A stretch of 64,000 nt of DNA from the NCBI GenBank assembly GCA_049487715.1, contig CP150546.1, positions 496,001 through 560,000 of the forward strand. Reading direction: 5' to 3'. The DNA comes from Pycnococcus provasolii (Eukaryota > Chlorophyta > Pseudoscourfieldiophyceae > Pseudoscourfieldiales). Position 1 is the first letter of the stretch. Each line of letters begins with the position of its first letter. Positions 32,101-40,763 of the stretch are shown in pieces. The notes under the pieces were generated by a model. The model saw nothing but the letters and a program-made list of their open reading frames with translations, was not told the origin of the DNA and searched no databases. Made by a program: the position numbers and the translations under genes.

Positions 32101-34978
32101 GCTCCGCCTCCTCAGCAGCAAGGCGTGCCGCGTCATCTGAATCTTGCTGCTTCTGTGCCATTCCATCTAGCTCAGCTTGCTGTGCCTTCATGATGCTATC
32201 GAGCTGCTCCTCGAGCTCGGCGACGCGTTGCTTGGTCGACTCGTGATCTTGCATTTCCCCGGCAAGCTTTTCGCGCACTTCGGCCAACTGTGTTTCGAGC
32301 TCCTCAATTCGATCCGCCGCCTCCTTTGCCGCCGCCTTCGCTTCTGCCCTCGAGCTTTCGAGCTCTTCCTGCAGCTCGGAGCGAGCGATCTCCAACTCGC
32401 GGATTCTCGTCTGATGCGCCTCGTTCGAATCATTCATGGTCGACAGCTGGCGCTTCAGGCTTTCAATTTCAGCCCTCAAATTGTCCACGGTTGCTTGACT
32501 GTCGTGCAGCTCCTGCTGTAGTGAAGCAATCGTCGAGCGCAGGGAGGCAATGGTCTCGTCGCGCCCGGCGAGCTCATCCCTCGCTTCGTTCATCCTTTGG
32601 TAGGCAACGTCGCGCTCGTACACAATAACCTCGTGCTGCTTCCTCGCGGTGTCCAGTTCTTGAACGGCGTATTCAGCCATTCGGTCACGTTGTTCAACCT
32701 CCGCTGTCAGCTTTGTGACCTGTGCCTCGAGATCTGTGATCTGGGTGAGCGTCGAGCCGCGAATGTCCTTATGTTCAGCAAGGAGGTCTTCGTATGACTT
32801 TGTCATATCGTCGAGCTGTCTCTTGCGAACGTCAGCTTCCTCTTCCAACGCGCCAAGTCTTGCGGTAAGCGCGTCGCGCTGTGCAGAAACTTCGTTCAAA
32901 GATTGCTGGGTTTGCTCCAACGTGGCTGCGGAAGATTCTGCAAGCGCGTTGACCTCCGCCCTGGCCTCATCTCTATCCCGCTCCGCCTGAGCGAGTAATT
33001 CTGTCATTGCCGCAACGTCCTCCTCCGCGCGAAGCACGCGTCCCTCGTATTCTCCCTTCACCGACAGGGCGTCGGCAAGCTCGTCGCTAACGCGGCGAAG
33101 TCGTGCTGTCATCACGGCAGATTCCGACTCAAAACGCTCGCGGAGGTTGTTGGACTCGGCGTCTCCGATTGCGGACGCCTCGGCAGTCGCGGCTGCGCGC
33201 GCAGCCGCAAGCTTGAAGTGCTGGTCGTCGAGGATACGCTTGATTTCCAGTTCCTTCTGAGCAATCTCGTCCTTGTATGCCGTGGCCTCCGCATCACGAT
33301 CCCGGCGAGCCTTCTCGAATTCCACCTGAAGACTGTCAATGTTCTCAATTAAGGATGCCTCGACACGTGACGCCTCGTCGCGTATGATTCGCTCGCGGCG
33401 ACCTGCCTCGTTGAGAACCTCGCTTTCTCGAGCAACCGCCGCTTCCTGTGCGGCTACGAGATCCTCCGTAAGCTTGCTCGATCGTGCCTCCATGGCCTGC
33501 GCCTTGGACTTCCAATTGCGCTTCTTCTCACGTTTCTTCTCAAGGAGCTCTTCAAGGCGATCGCGCTCCTCATAGACCACCTTGTACTTTGCTATGTGCT
33601 CTCGCATTTCGTTGTCGTGCTTCGTTTGCGCAATTTTCGCCATCTCCTCCGCATGCTGCCGCTTGAGGTTCGCGTCACGCAGATCATTCACCTGTTCCTG
33701 CTTCGCCTCAACCTGTCCGTGAAGCAGTACCTTGGCGAATGAGTGCGATTCAGCCTCCTTTTTATACTTCTCCTCGTTCTCTCGCGCTATCTCCAGCTCC
33801 TCCATAAGCATCTGCCTCTCCTTAGCATTGTTGAGGCGAACTTGCTCGAGTTCCGTCTCAACCTTGGCCATGTGCTCGCGCAGCTTCGGCACCTGGCCAA
33901 GCTTGTGCCTGAGTTCTTTCACGTGATCCTCCGAAGCCTTGTGCGCATCGCGCGCATCGTCTCGCTCCTTCTCGAACTCCTTCGCTCGACGCTCGGCGCT
34001 GACGAGTCGCCTCTCGAGCTCGACGAGGATTCCCTGCTTCTTCTGCTCCTGCTCGACTCGCTTTCGCTCGAAGCCAACAATCGACCAGGCCGACTTCGCC
34101 TCGGCGCGCGCCACCTCCACCTGCGTCTCGAGCGTCTCGAGTTGGCGTCGCGTCGTGCGTTCGCGAACGACAGTGTCAAGCCGCTCTCTGACGAGCAGGT
34201 GAATACCGTTCTGCGCCGTCTCGAGTGCGGCGAGGTGCTCCGCTCGCTCCGTGGCGAGCGCGTCGTGTTCTTCCGCCAAGGACGTGATGTCGCTGTGGAA
34301 GAATGTTTCCAGCTGGTCGCTCCATATGCGAAGGAAGAGCTTCCAGACGTGCGACAGCACGCGCCGGCGCTCTGGAACGCGCGAGCACATCTCTGCGACG
34401 CTCTCGTGGAAACCCACCGTGTGAACGTACATAAGTCTCTGCAGCCTTGCGACCGCAGCCTGGTCCAGACCCGCGTTTGCGAGCTCCGGCAGTTCAGCCC
34501 ACGCATCGTCCGCCCCTCCCCTCGCGGAGCTGTTCCTTATTTTGGCAATGGCATCGCGTGCAGGTCCTCGGGGCGTTCCAAGTCTGGTTGGGCTTGCAGT
34601 CGCGGCGTACCCGCTTGCAAAGTCGCGCGGCGAGAGGAGCGCTGCCGCGTTTCCTGTCCTATCGTTTATGCTCGGCTTGCTATCTCGCGGCAGTTCCTTG
34701 AGATACCTCGCTCTTGGGTGCGAGATGCCCGCCGCGGAGTTGAGTGTGCGTGCACTGAGCGGCGGGTTGGCGATTCCCCCGCTCGTGCCTGGTCGCTGCT
34801 GCGAGTGCGGTCTTTGACTTACCAATTGGGATGCACCACTTGCGGGTCCACCCGTGTCCGCCGTCCACGGCCTTTCCGTCAAGTTTGGCCCAACGAGCGG
34901 TCCGTGGTTCGTGCTTGGGAACGGCGGGAGTCGCGGCGATACGTGGCCGGTGGAGGCGCCTTGTTGAGGTGCGGCCAT
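29108..34978 (-). CDS. Very large coiled-coil protein with VEKIVEV repeats and EF-hand
   Basis: 1956 residues. The N-terminal about 190 residues are Ser/Pro-rich and disordered. Heptad-patterned coiled coil runs from about 190 to 1210, then a repeated VEKIVEV/VEVEKPV block at about 1216-1344, more coiled coil, and a helical region at about 1580-1680 (with FVYDYFLFHFGVKRVAEEQL and LRKHRDEDMRIRTFEYLLGF). One canonical EF-hand loop (D-S-N-G-D-G-M-L-S-F-D-E) lies at about 1755-1768. The build, a long rod plus calcium site, is like flagellar, basal-body or other cytoskeletal proteins; that role is inference. Start chosen at the first ATG, MAAPQQGAS. Confidence 0.8.
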   Translation of the reverse strand: MAAPQQGASTGHVSPRLPPFPSTNHGPLVGPNLTERPWTADTGGPASGASQLVSQRPHSQQRPGTSGGIANPPLSARTLNSAAGISHPRARYLKELPRDSKPSINDRTGNAAALLSPRDFASGYAATASPTRLGTPRGPARDAIAKIRNSSARGGADDAWAELPELANAGLDQAAVARLQRLMYVHTVGFHESVAEMCSRVPERRRVLSHVWKLFLRIWSDQLETFFHSDITSLAEEHDALATERAEHLAALETAQNGIHLLVRERLDTVVRERTTRRQLETLETQVEVARAEAKSAWSIVGFERKRVEQEQKKQGILVELERRLVSAERRAKEFEKERDDARDAHKASEDHVKELRHKLGQVPKLREHMAKVETELEQVRLNNAKERQMLMEELEIARENEEKYKKEAESHSFAKVLLHGQVEAKQEQVNDLRDANLKRQHAEEMAKIAQTKHDNEMREHIAKYKVVYEERDRLEELLEKKREKKRNWKSKAQAMEARSSKLTEDLVAAQEAAVARESEVLNEAGRRERIIRDEASRVEASLIENIDSLQVEFEKARRDRDAEATAYKDEIAQKELEIKRILDDQHFKLAAARAAATAEASAIGDAESNNLRERFESESAVMTARLRRVSDELADALSVKGEYEGRVLRAEEDVAAMTELLAQAERDRDEARAEVNALAESSAATLEQTQQSLNEVSAQRDALTARLGALEEEADVRKRQLDDMTKSYEDLLAEHKDIRGSTLTQITDLEAQVTKLTAEVEQRDRMAEYAVQELDTARKQHEVIVYERDVAYQRMNEARDELAGRDETIASLRSTIASLQQELHDSQATVDNLRAEIESLKRQLSTMNDSNEAHQTRIRELEIARSELQEELESSRAEAKAAAKEAADRIEELETQLAEVREKLAGEMQDHESTKQRVAELEEQLDSIMKAQQAELDGMAQKQQDSDDAARLAAEEAEQKLKELKDASEASAEDRRQAEEEYAQLLKLREDAEQRARDAAAKSAEELEKEKASKARNRFSAAAKLSGQQAMAAKAELAMNFQDAMRKMEKQKAEMKRLAMEAEERERYKNMFAQLQEKIMPSMKKMSGEFKMKTENHLIGVAEQVERVLRKSDKLMEIIKIRDERIKELEDSAGQTGNKLSVTKELVASQATRIEELQDEYAELKRLSDSLALELEKMKSMMDEREFADAGTDPHMDVAEVRSMASADSQTDAMEPEVIEKIVEVEKQVEVEKPVYVETVIEKEVEKIVEVPVEVEVEKIVEVPVEVEKIVEVEKIVEVPAHAEQVVVEKIVEVEKIVEKPVQVEKIVEVEKIVEVEKPVEVEKIVMVEVEKVVEKEVEKIVEVPIEDEALKEELVSAQRQVGETREALSKAKNELDETLSNQSMREQELALEQQSHTRTRDEFLRAKKAHEQSMEKYKGLSSELEHKLQNILRELADKTRLLERTRRDWQELSERTAKSLRNEHIDMRVFVMDTLSQFQGRYEGEMRELISRSEGDRREHVAARMRHEQEMKDNQDRIDELLSKQSELEGAMQQRERTEEMEKRKATWFVTVGKNKPKTAVRYTLVTIRRLIGNIYIEKVKADLQDFADGTELQEMNEFVYDYFLFHFGVKRVAEEQLYFLLEFLRKHRDEDMRIRTFEYLLGFNDEKTLPADLSAFASCCVSALHRHTRGPLLDDLSDGTCNITVDEATKVIDEIFAGSESALNMCTLAVMECVNEVTGEVSWDVVLSELLSTYERQANEESEEHKRFFKAGDSNGDGMLSFDEFKSIAQKVLARTNPEVNDRQVATEARRAFRSALKGAEGSSLTPELFASTCRKNGWLTIAPRTPVALDASIQNFDETSFLVEAYKALKKDLTSTIEAMEAEAQKSTNKRRLMEEAEHLRKQESSLEQEIAAAQADNPDAGVEARHKTAAWGLLRRLLLAWSSQVERAEVTTREEAISTLGSAAYNTVLNA

Positions 34979-35851
34979 TGTTGGTATAACTATGGCCTAC
35001 CGTAGTGTGGCAGGTGGGGAGAACGTGGACCTGCTGGCTTCGAAGACCACACACACGGGTCCCAGAAGACCTGGCGAGAATCCCCGGACCCCCTGGTCAA
35101 CTCTCTTCTGAAAGTAAGGGTCGCGAGCGAAGGACGGCCTTGACGGGATCCCCACCTAGGACCTAGGGCCATGGAGGGGCGAACACACGCATGGCATGGC
35201 CTTGCAATATGGCCTGGCAATATGGCCTTGCAATATGGCCTTGCAATATGGCCTTGCAATATGGCCTTGCAATATGGGCTTGCATGGCAATATGGCATGG
35301 CAAGCCTTGGGTGCCCACTATCGAGGAACTAACTTAGACTAAAAAGTAGACTATCGTAACGTTATGTAAGGCGTTCGTTTCGTTTGTCTCAATTGTCCTC
35401 AGCAAGTGTTTGTTGCCAATTCAGTATTCAGTACCGGGTAGGTATTCACCCCTATTGTTACCCTTGTTCCTACACCGTTCTCGCCCTCCAGCCCAGGCAC
35501 CACCAGGTCCAGGTGGGGGCGGCCTTACCTACCCTTAAAGGGCCCCAAAGGTGGGGGGTTAGGGGTGGACTTCGTATGTATGTAGTCCTTAGCCTTCCTA
35601 AAACTTTATTAGGCACCCCCTCTCCCACCACCAATGCAAATTACCCCGTTGCCTTCGGGCAGTCGGGATCCTCCTTTGCATGTATTCCGCTCCACTCCCC
35701 ACGGGACCGGGACCCCTCACTTTTTATGTTAGGAACTCCACAGGCTCTGGATAACCCATATCGGCATATCTGCTCAGACATAAGAGGGGGTTGGTTGTTC
35801 CCTGTTTGTTTTTCTTTTATTTGGCGAAAGAAATCACACAAAGCTCCGACG
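34979..35851. promoter_or_regulatory. Divergent intergenic region with 13-bp satellite
   Basis: Separates the coiled-coil gene (minus) from IspF (plus). It holds a 13-bp tandem array at about 35196-35302. The plus frame upstream of the IspF ATG is open from 35384 but has no recognisable protein content and is not needed for a transit peptide. Confidence 0.55.
35196..35302 (+). repeat. 13-bp tandem repeat (CCTTGCAATATGG)n
   Basis: Seven or so units; the central ones are identical and the edges are degenerate (CCTGGCAATATGG, GCTTGCATGGCAATATGG). Confidence 0.92.
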
Positions 35852-36589
35852 ATGCTCGTTACGCCCGCACGGACTCCTACCCTGAAGGCTCAGGCGTACA
35901 CTCAGGCAAAGCGCACATTCCGTCTCAGCAGGACGTCGCAGCGACGCAGCACCGCCAACGTGGTCATGGCACAGTCAACGACGCAGGAACTGCGCGCGGG
36001 AGACGTCGGCGAGCAGGGAGGCGAGGCGTTCTTTCCCACGGCGCCGTCGGAGACAACCGCGACGGGGGCGGAACTGCCCACGGAGCCGCCGATGCGAATT
36101 GGACACGGCTGGGATATTCACCGGCTCGCGTCTCGTGAGGAGGCTGGGCAAGGTTGCGTGATTGGTGGAGTTTCGTTCGACGACACGGGCTTCGAGCTCG
36201 GCACTGTCGCGCACAGCGACGGCGACGTGTTATATCACAGCCTGACAGACGCAATCTTGGGCGCGCTCGGACTTCCTGACATCGGCCAGCTCTTTCCGGA
36301 CAACGACCCGCGTTGGCGTGGCGCCGACTCGGAGGCATTTATGGCGGAGGCTGTTCGTCTCATGAAGCTTCGAGGGTACCGCATCATGAACGTGGACGTG
36401 ACGTTGATTCTGCAGAAGCCTCGCGTGAGCGCGCTTAAGGCTGCCATGAAGGAGAACGTCGTTCGTATTTGCGACACCGTGCCTGCTCGCGTGAACATCA
36501 AGGCGCGAACACACGAGAAGGTTGACAGCATCGGCGAGGGGCGCGCGATGAGCTGCCACGTCGTGTGCATGCTCGAAAACACAAAGTAA
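35852..36589 (+). CDS. ispF: 2-C-methyl-D-erythritol 2,4-cyclodiphosphate synthase (IspF), plastid
   Basis: 245 residues. The first about 80 form a Thr/Arg/Ala-rich leader (MLVTPARTPTLKAQAYTQAK) typical of a chloroplast transit peptide. The mature enzyme (about 84-245, the usual 160 residues) has GHGWDIHRL with the metal ligands Asp and His, then HSDGDVLYHSLTDAILGALGLPDIG with the third His ligand, FPDNDP, and the C-terminal KARTHEKVDSIGEG block. It converts CDP-methylerythritol 2-phosphate to the cyclic diphosphate in the MEP isoprenoid pathway of plastids. The start was set at the ATG opening the transit-like leader, although the frame is open upstream. The SDHD start lies 236 bases downstream. 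Confidence 0.95.
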   Translation: MLVTPARTPTLKAQAYTQAKRTFRLSRTSQRRSTANVVMAQSTTQELRAGDVGEQGGEAFFPTAPSETTATGAELPTEPPMRIGHGWDIHRLASREEAGQGCVIGGVSFDDTGFELGTVAHSDGDVLYHSLTDAILGALGLPDIGQLFPDNDPRWRGADSEAFMAEAVRLMKLRGYRIMNVDVTLILQKPRVSALKAAMKENVVRICDTVPARVNIKARTHEKVDSIGEGRAMSCHVVCMLENTK

Positions 36590-36825
36590 ACCAAAAAAGG
36601 ACAACAAAAAGGACAAAAGTAAAACCCCCAAACCCCAAACCCCCAAACGCCGGAAATATCTCGAGGCTCAGTGGAGGCTCCCTCCCAAAGAGGAGTCAGT
36701 CCGCCCGGGGGAGGAAAAGGGGAGGGGAGGGGGACCCGCCGAACAGTCGAACACAACCCCAACACGTCAACGTCAACGCCCGAGGGTTTTTTTTGCTTCA
36801 CCTGCTTCATTCTTCGTGGAGAAGT

Positions 36826-37158
36826 ATGTCGTTTGCCGCGGCGGATGTGATTATTTCACCTAAGCTCTACCACTACAGCGGCATCGCACTCGCGGCTCTC
36901 ACCCCCGCGTGCCTCGCCGCGCCATCCGTCGTGTCACCCCCGCTGGAGGTGGGACTCGCCGTCGCCGCGCCTCTCCACGCGTGGGTCGGACTCAACTACA
37001 TCATCAGCGACTACGTGCCGCTCGCAGCGCGAGGGGCGGTGCGCTTGGGAACGCTCGGAATCACAGGCGTGTCTATCGTCGGACTCGCAAAACTGGCGGT
37101 GAACGGACCGGGAATCGTCAACACTGCGAAAATGCTGTGGAAGTCGAAGTCGAAGTAA
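36826..37158 (+). CDS. SDH4: Succinate dehydrogenase membrane anchor subunit SDHD (CybS)
   Basis: 110 residues with three hydrophobic segments. The diagnostic block HAWVGLNYIISDYVP at about 50-64 carries the heme-side His and the quinone-side Asp-Tyr of SDHD. A short N terminus (MSFAAADVIISPKLYHYSG) leaves little for a classic mitochondrial presequence; the frame is open further upstream (from 36565) and could add residues such as FFLLHLLHSSWRS. SDHD and SDHC hold heme b and the ubiquinone site of complex II in the inner mitochondrial membrane. Its partner SDHC lies next door in the opposite direction, with stops 177 bases apart. Confidence 0.88.
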   Translation: MSFAAADVIISPKLYHYSGIALAALTPACLAAPSVVSPPLEVGLAVAAPLHAWVGLNYIISDYVPLAARGAVRLGTLGITGVSIVGLAKLAVNGPGIVNTAKMLWKSKSK

Positions 37159-37335
37159 GATGTTCCACCTCGCAAGCTGCCGTTACCCTGCGTGGAATGT
37201 GCCACTGTACCAAACAAACACAAAAACGCTGAAGCAGTGGGTGCTGTAGATAATCAAAAGTAATTGAGTCGATTGAGAGAGAGAAAAAAGAATTCTTTGA
37301 TTTACTTGAGGGTTGAAAAGCACGACCCTCACAGC

Positions 37336-38130
37336 CTACATGCCCACTATGACTGCGGTGCCCGCGACGGACGCGGCGAAGAGTGCAGCGGAGGTGTTCC
37401 ACATGCCCTGGTTGTCGATGGTCGCCCCCTTCGTGTAGTCCCAGTAGTAGTGCCTGGCCGCTGCCAGGTAGTGGTAGACGAACGGAAAGACGAGTCCAAC
37501 CTTGAAGGGGAACGCGATGATAGACACCGAGCCGAGCGCGGAAGCCACCGCGGGCAGAGAGCCTGTGGCGGCATGAATGGTTCCTCCACCGAGCACCGCG
37601 GCACTTAGAATGACGCCTGAGACGCGGTTTGTGACGGAGGAGATGGCTGCAAGTGGCATCTTGTAGTGGAGCAGCCATGGCGTCGGTTTTCCGTCGACGG
37701 GGAATATGTCTGGCGAGATGGGTCGCCTGTGCACGAGTTCCATGTGGTTTGCGGGCGTTCCGAGGAAGGCGGTCCCTCCCGACTTGGGCTGTCCAAATTC
37801 GGGCGGCACACCTCCCCCTATGTGGCGCACGCCACCCATACGCAGCACGTTCTTATGTTCCTGCTGTGAGGACGCGGGGATAGCTTTGGTCACCAAAGTT
37901 CCCACGGGCGCAGCGGCGAATGAACAAGGCATGTTCATCATCCGCACGGAAGCCCCCAAGCCCACCACCTTGGAGCCCCCAACGGCGGACGTGGACGTCA
38001 TGCGGTGCGACATGGATGTCCCCAAGCCCATGACCACACGCTTCTCTGCTTCAGTTACCACTGACGAGGACAAAACTTTAAAGCCTTGACCAAGAGTGCT
38101 TCGAAGCATGACACGTGAATGCGCCGACAT
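37336..38130 (-). CDS. SDH3: Succinate dehydrogenase cytochrome b subunit SDHC
   Basis: 264 residues from ATG at 38130; the frame upstream is built from CCCGAA/CCCTAA repeats and is not counted. The N-terminal about 125 residues are a long presequence-like, Ser/Val/Gly-rich region. RPISPDIF (about 132) and SSVTNRVSG (about 161-169) match the SDHC entry motifs with the quinone-site Ser and Arg. YHYLAAARHYYWD (about 218-230) carries the heme-ligand His and the RHxxWD motif. Three transmembrane helices. It is longer than usual for SDHC because of the N-terminal region. Convergent with SDHD. Confidence 0.92.
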   Translation of the reverse strand: MSAHSRVMLRSTLGQGFKVLSSSVVTEAEKRVVMGLGTSMSHRMTSTSAVGGSKVVGLGASVRMMNMPCSFAAAPVGTLVTKAIPASSQQEHKNVLRMGGVRHIGGGVPPEFGQPKSGGTAFLGTPANHMELVHRRPISPDIFPVDGKPTPWLLHYKMPLAAISSVTNRVSGVILSAAVLGGGTIHAATGSLPAVASALGSVSIIAFPFKVGLVFPFVYHYLAAARHYYWDYTKGATIDNQGMWNTSAALFAASVAGTAVIVGM

Positions 38131-38738
38131 GTCCAGAGAAGGAAAAGTGGGGTACCCAACGCTCACCCGAGAAAGCCGGAGAAAAGAAACCAGCCCCAGG
38201 GTGGGGAAAGCGGAAAGGGGCCGACGCGGCAGCGGCACCACAGGTGACCACAGGTGACAGGTGACAGGGGAGAAAAAAACACGCAGAAGAGAACACGGAG
38301 AAGGAGGTTTTGCGCAAAAAAAAGAACAAGAACAAGTTGGGACAAGAACCCGAACCCGAACCCGAACCCGAACCCGAACCCGAACCCTAACCCTAACCCT
38401 AACCCTAACCCTAGCCCTAACCCTAACTGCTCTCACGTACTGTAGGGATGTGAGTAAACTCTTAGGCCAGTAGGGATGTCCATGTGTGTCTTGTGTGTCT
38501 TGTGTATATCGCTTTTTGGTTTTGTTTTTCCTGTACCCGGGTAGGAGGAAACGTTCCAAGGGTGGTCAAGACGCAAGCAACACAACACACACACAACGAC
38601 ACAACCGGCCTATTAATAGTCTATCAACGGTGGGGTATTCCTACCCATGATTTGGCTTAACCCGGCCAAGGGGCCCCCCGGGTTAACTCGGCCATACCCT
38701 TAGGCCAAAAACCAAGTGTACGTAAGTTGCAAGCAGCA
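38131..38738. promoter_or_regulatory. Divergent intergenic region with telomere-like array
   Basis: Carries the 5' flanks of SDHC (minus) and of the DUF1254/1214 gene (plus). The CCCGAA/CCCTAA array sits at 38349-38426. ACACA-rich sequence occurs near 38580-38600. No gene. Confidence 0.6.
38349..38426 (+). repeat. Composite telomere-like array (CCCGAA)6 then (CCCTAA)n
   Basis: Six CCCGAA units (38349-38384), then CCCTAA units with one CCCTAG variant to 38426. The switch between two block types is sharp. It lies about 220 bases upstream of the SDHC start. Confidence 0.95.
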
Positions 38739-39962
38739 ATGTCGCGCGTGACGCTACTGCTCTTCGCCCTCATGACACTCGCTTCGTTCCCCATAGCTGT
38801 CACTGCTGTGGACGACGACACTTGTGCCGAGGAGCAGCACGAGCAAGAAGAGCAGAAGAGACTCTTAAAAAAGAAGCTTGTGACGGTGGAGCTGTACGGC
38901 CGTGCGGAGACCGACCTGATGTTCACGAAGTACCTCCACGCTGCACAAGCGTTCACTCGATTTTTTCACATACGCGAACTCACGGCGGTTGACGTGAAGG
39001 AAAAGCAGAAGATTGTGCGCATGAACCGAGACACGCTCTACAGTGTGGCGATCATCGACTTCGCCAAGTGCACACCGTCGGGGGTCAAAATCGTGTTCCC
39101 TCCATCGGACGTTATCGGCGAGCGCTACGTCAACGCTCAGGTGATATCGCAAAGCCACGAGTCCGTCGCATCCAAGTACCCAACGGACGATGACGATAGA
39201 AGAACGGGAATCAACTTCACGCGTGGCGACGTCGGCACAGACAAGGCGTGGTTGATGATTCGCACCTTCACCGATGGAAGTGGCGGAGATCTGCGGCAAG
39301 CTCACGCTGTGCAAGACGCGTTTCGCATCGCTCCAATCAACGACATGGAGGGAGACGAGGAAAGTTGCGACGAGGCGAGGTTGGAGTTCTTGCAGAGTGC
39401 CCAAATGTGGGACCAGCAATCTCTCGCAACTGTTCGCGATTTGCTCAAGAGTCTCCAAACGCACAGCAGCGTGACGCCCGCCAAATTTTTCGGTGCAAAC
39501 CGCGACAGCTTGAATTTCATCTACTACCTGTTCGGTGTCGCGACTGGATGGGGTGGTCTGCCTGCGAGCGAGTCGATGTACTTCTTCGGACCAACTGATC
39601 CTGACGTAAACACGAACGGCCATGTCGCATATCAGATGGCCATTTCCAATAAAAATTTGCCGCTCAAGCGGAATCTCAAGACGGGCAAATTCCTCGGATT
39701 CTGGAGTATCACTGTGTACGACAAGGATGGATTCATGGTCCCGAATGCTCTCAGCGTGTACAACATCAACTCTGCCACGGTGGCATACGTCGGAGATACC
39801 GCAAACATCACGTTTGCGCCTGAAGCCACGTGCGTCGCTTCGCCGACGAACTGCCTTCCCATCACACCATCGTGGAACTATATCATTCGCATGTACATTC
39901 CAGACCAATCGCTCATCGATGGCTCGTACAAGATGCCGAAATTGCGGCGGGTGGAGCCGTGA
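38739..39962 (+). CDS. Secreted DUF1254/DUF1214 protein
   Basis: 407 residues from ATG at 38739, beginning with a cleavable signal peptide (MSRVTLLLFALMTLASFPIAVTA). A DUF1254 domain follows (about 45-165, with NRDTLYSVAIIDF and a PPSDVIGERYVNAQVISQS block), then DUF1214 at about 265-400 (WGGLPASESMYF, GFWSITVYDKDGFMVPNALSVY, NYIIRMYIPD). The pair occurs together in bacterial and algal proteins of unknown reaction. The product is probably secreted or in the ER lumen. The divergent neighbour is SDHC. Confidence 0.85.
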   Translation: MSRVTLLLFALMTLASFPIAVTAVDDDTCAEEQHEQEEQKRLLKKKLVTVELYGRAETDLMFTKYLHAAQAFTRFFHIRELTAVDVKEKQKIVRMNRDTLYSVAIIDFAKCTPSGVKIVFPPSDVIGERYVNAQVISQSHESVASKYPTDDDDRRTGINFTRGDVGTDKAWLMIRTFTDGSGGDLRQAHAVQDAFRIAPINDMEGDEESCDEARLEFLQSAQMWDQQSLATVRDLLKSLQTHSSVTPAKFFGANRDSLNFIYYLFGVATGWGGLPASESMYFFGPTDPDVNTNGHVAYQMAISNKNLPLKRNLKTGKFLGFWSITVYDKDGFMVPNALSVYNINSATVAYVGDTANITFAPEATCVASPTNCLPITPSWNYIIRMYIPDQSLIDGSYKMPKLRRVEP

Positions 39963-40763
39963 TCCTAGGATGTCCTTCCCACCAGCCAGCGACTTAGAGC
40001 GGATCTCAGGGACTGAGCGAGCAGCGGCAACTGCCGTTCGTTGAGGATTACGTGAACTCGCCGACGCACTATCCATAGCGCCACTCAACGGGCTGGGTGG
40101 TGGTTGAATGGCAGTTGCCTGGAAAAAGACTCGACCGCTCGATAATAAGTATAAATATAGTACTACAGTAAGTATAAATATGTGTAAGTATAACTAAGTT
40201 AGTTCAGTATAGTTCCTTACAAACCCAAATCGTCCATTTTACAACCCTTCCACCCACCGCAAGTCGAAAATCATTGTCTGAAAATGACGGGCAGGACATG
40301 CGCATCATTTTGCAACCTTCACTTTTTTTTTCCGTTATAAAAATAATGACGTGTTGGGTTGACCAATAGTGAAGTGAAACATAAAAATGGCACCAACTTA
40401 AAAAGTTATGTGCCGGAGCGGGATCCCACAGGGACAGGGACTTTTTTTTTCTCGGCCTATTTTCTTTACCTATTATTTTCTCGGAAAATTGCAAATACGG
40501 TTCCGAGGAAAATTGTAAACCGATCAAATCTTAAACTTTACAATAAATTATATTTCGAATACACACACTTTACGCCACAGCAACGAGCAAGACGGCGAGC
40601 ACGAAAACGGCGCCATCTGTCGTTGTTGTCGTCGCCTCTAACGTCGTCGTCGTCGTCACCTCTGTCGTTGTTGTCGTCGCCTCTGTCGTTGTCGTTGTCG
40701 TCGTCGCCGGTGTAGTCGTCGTCGTCGTCGTCGCCGGTGTAGTCGGTAGTACTGTACATTGCA
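39963..40763. repeat. Intergenic gap with GTC-rich low complexity
   Basis: No gene seen. An AT-rich stretch with repeated AGTATAAATAT words lies near 40147-40190. A long GTC/GTT run occupies about 40618-40740; open frames through it encode only Asp/Thr runs and are rejected. Confidence 0.6.

Noticed and set aside
38131-38559. Upstream extension of SDHC giving a 407-residue protein
   Set aside because: The extension is made of RVRVRV from telomere-like repeats and low-complexity sequence; the ATG at 38130 gives a complete SDHC with a presequence-like leader.
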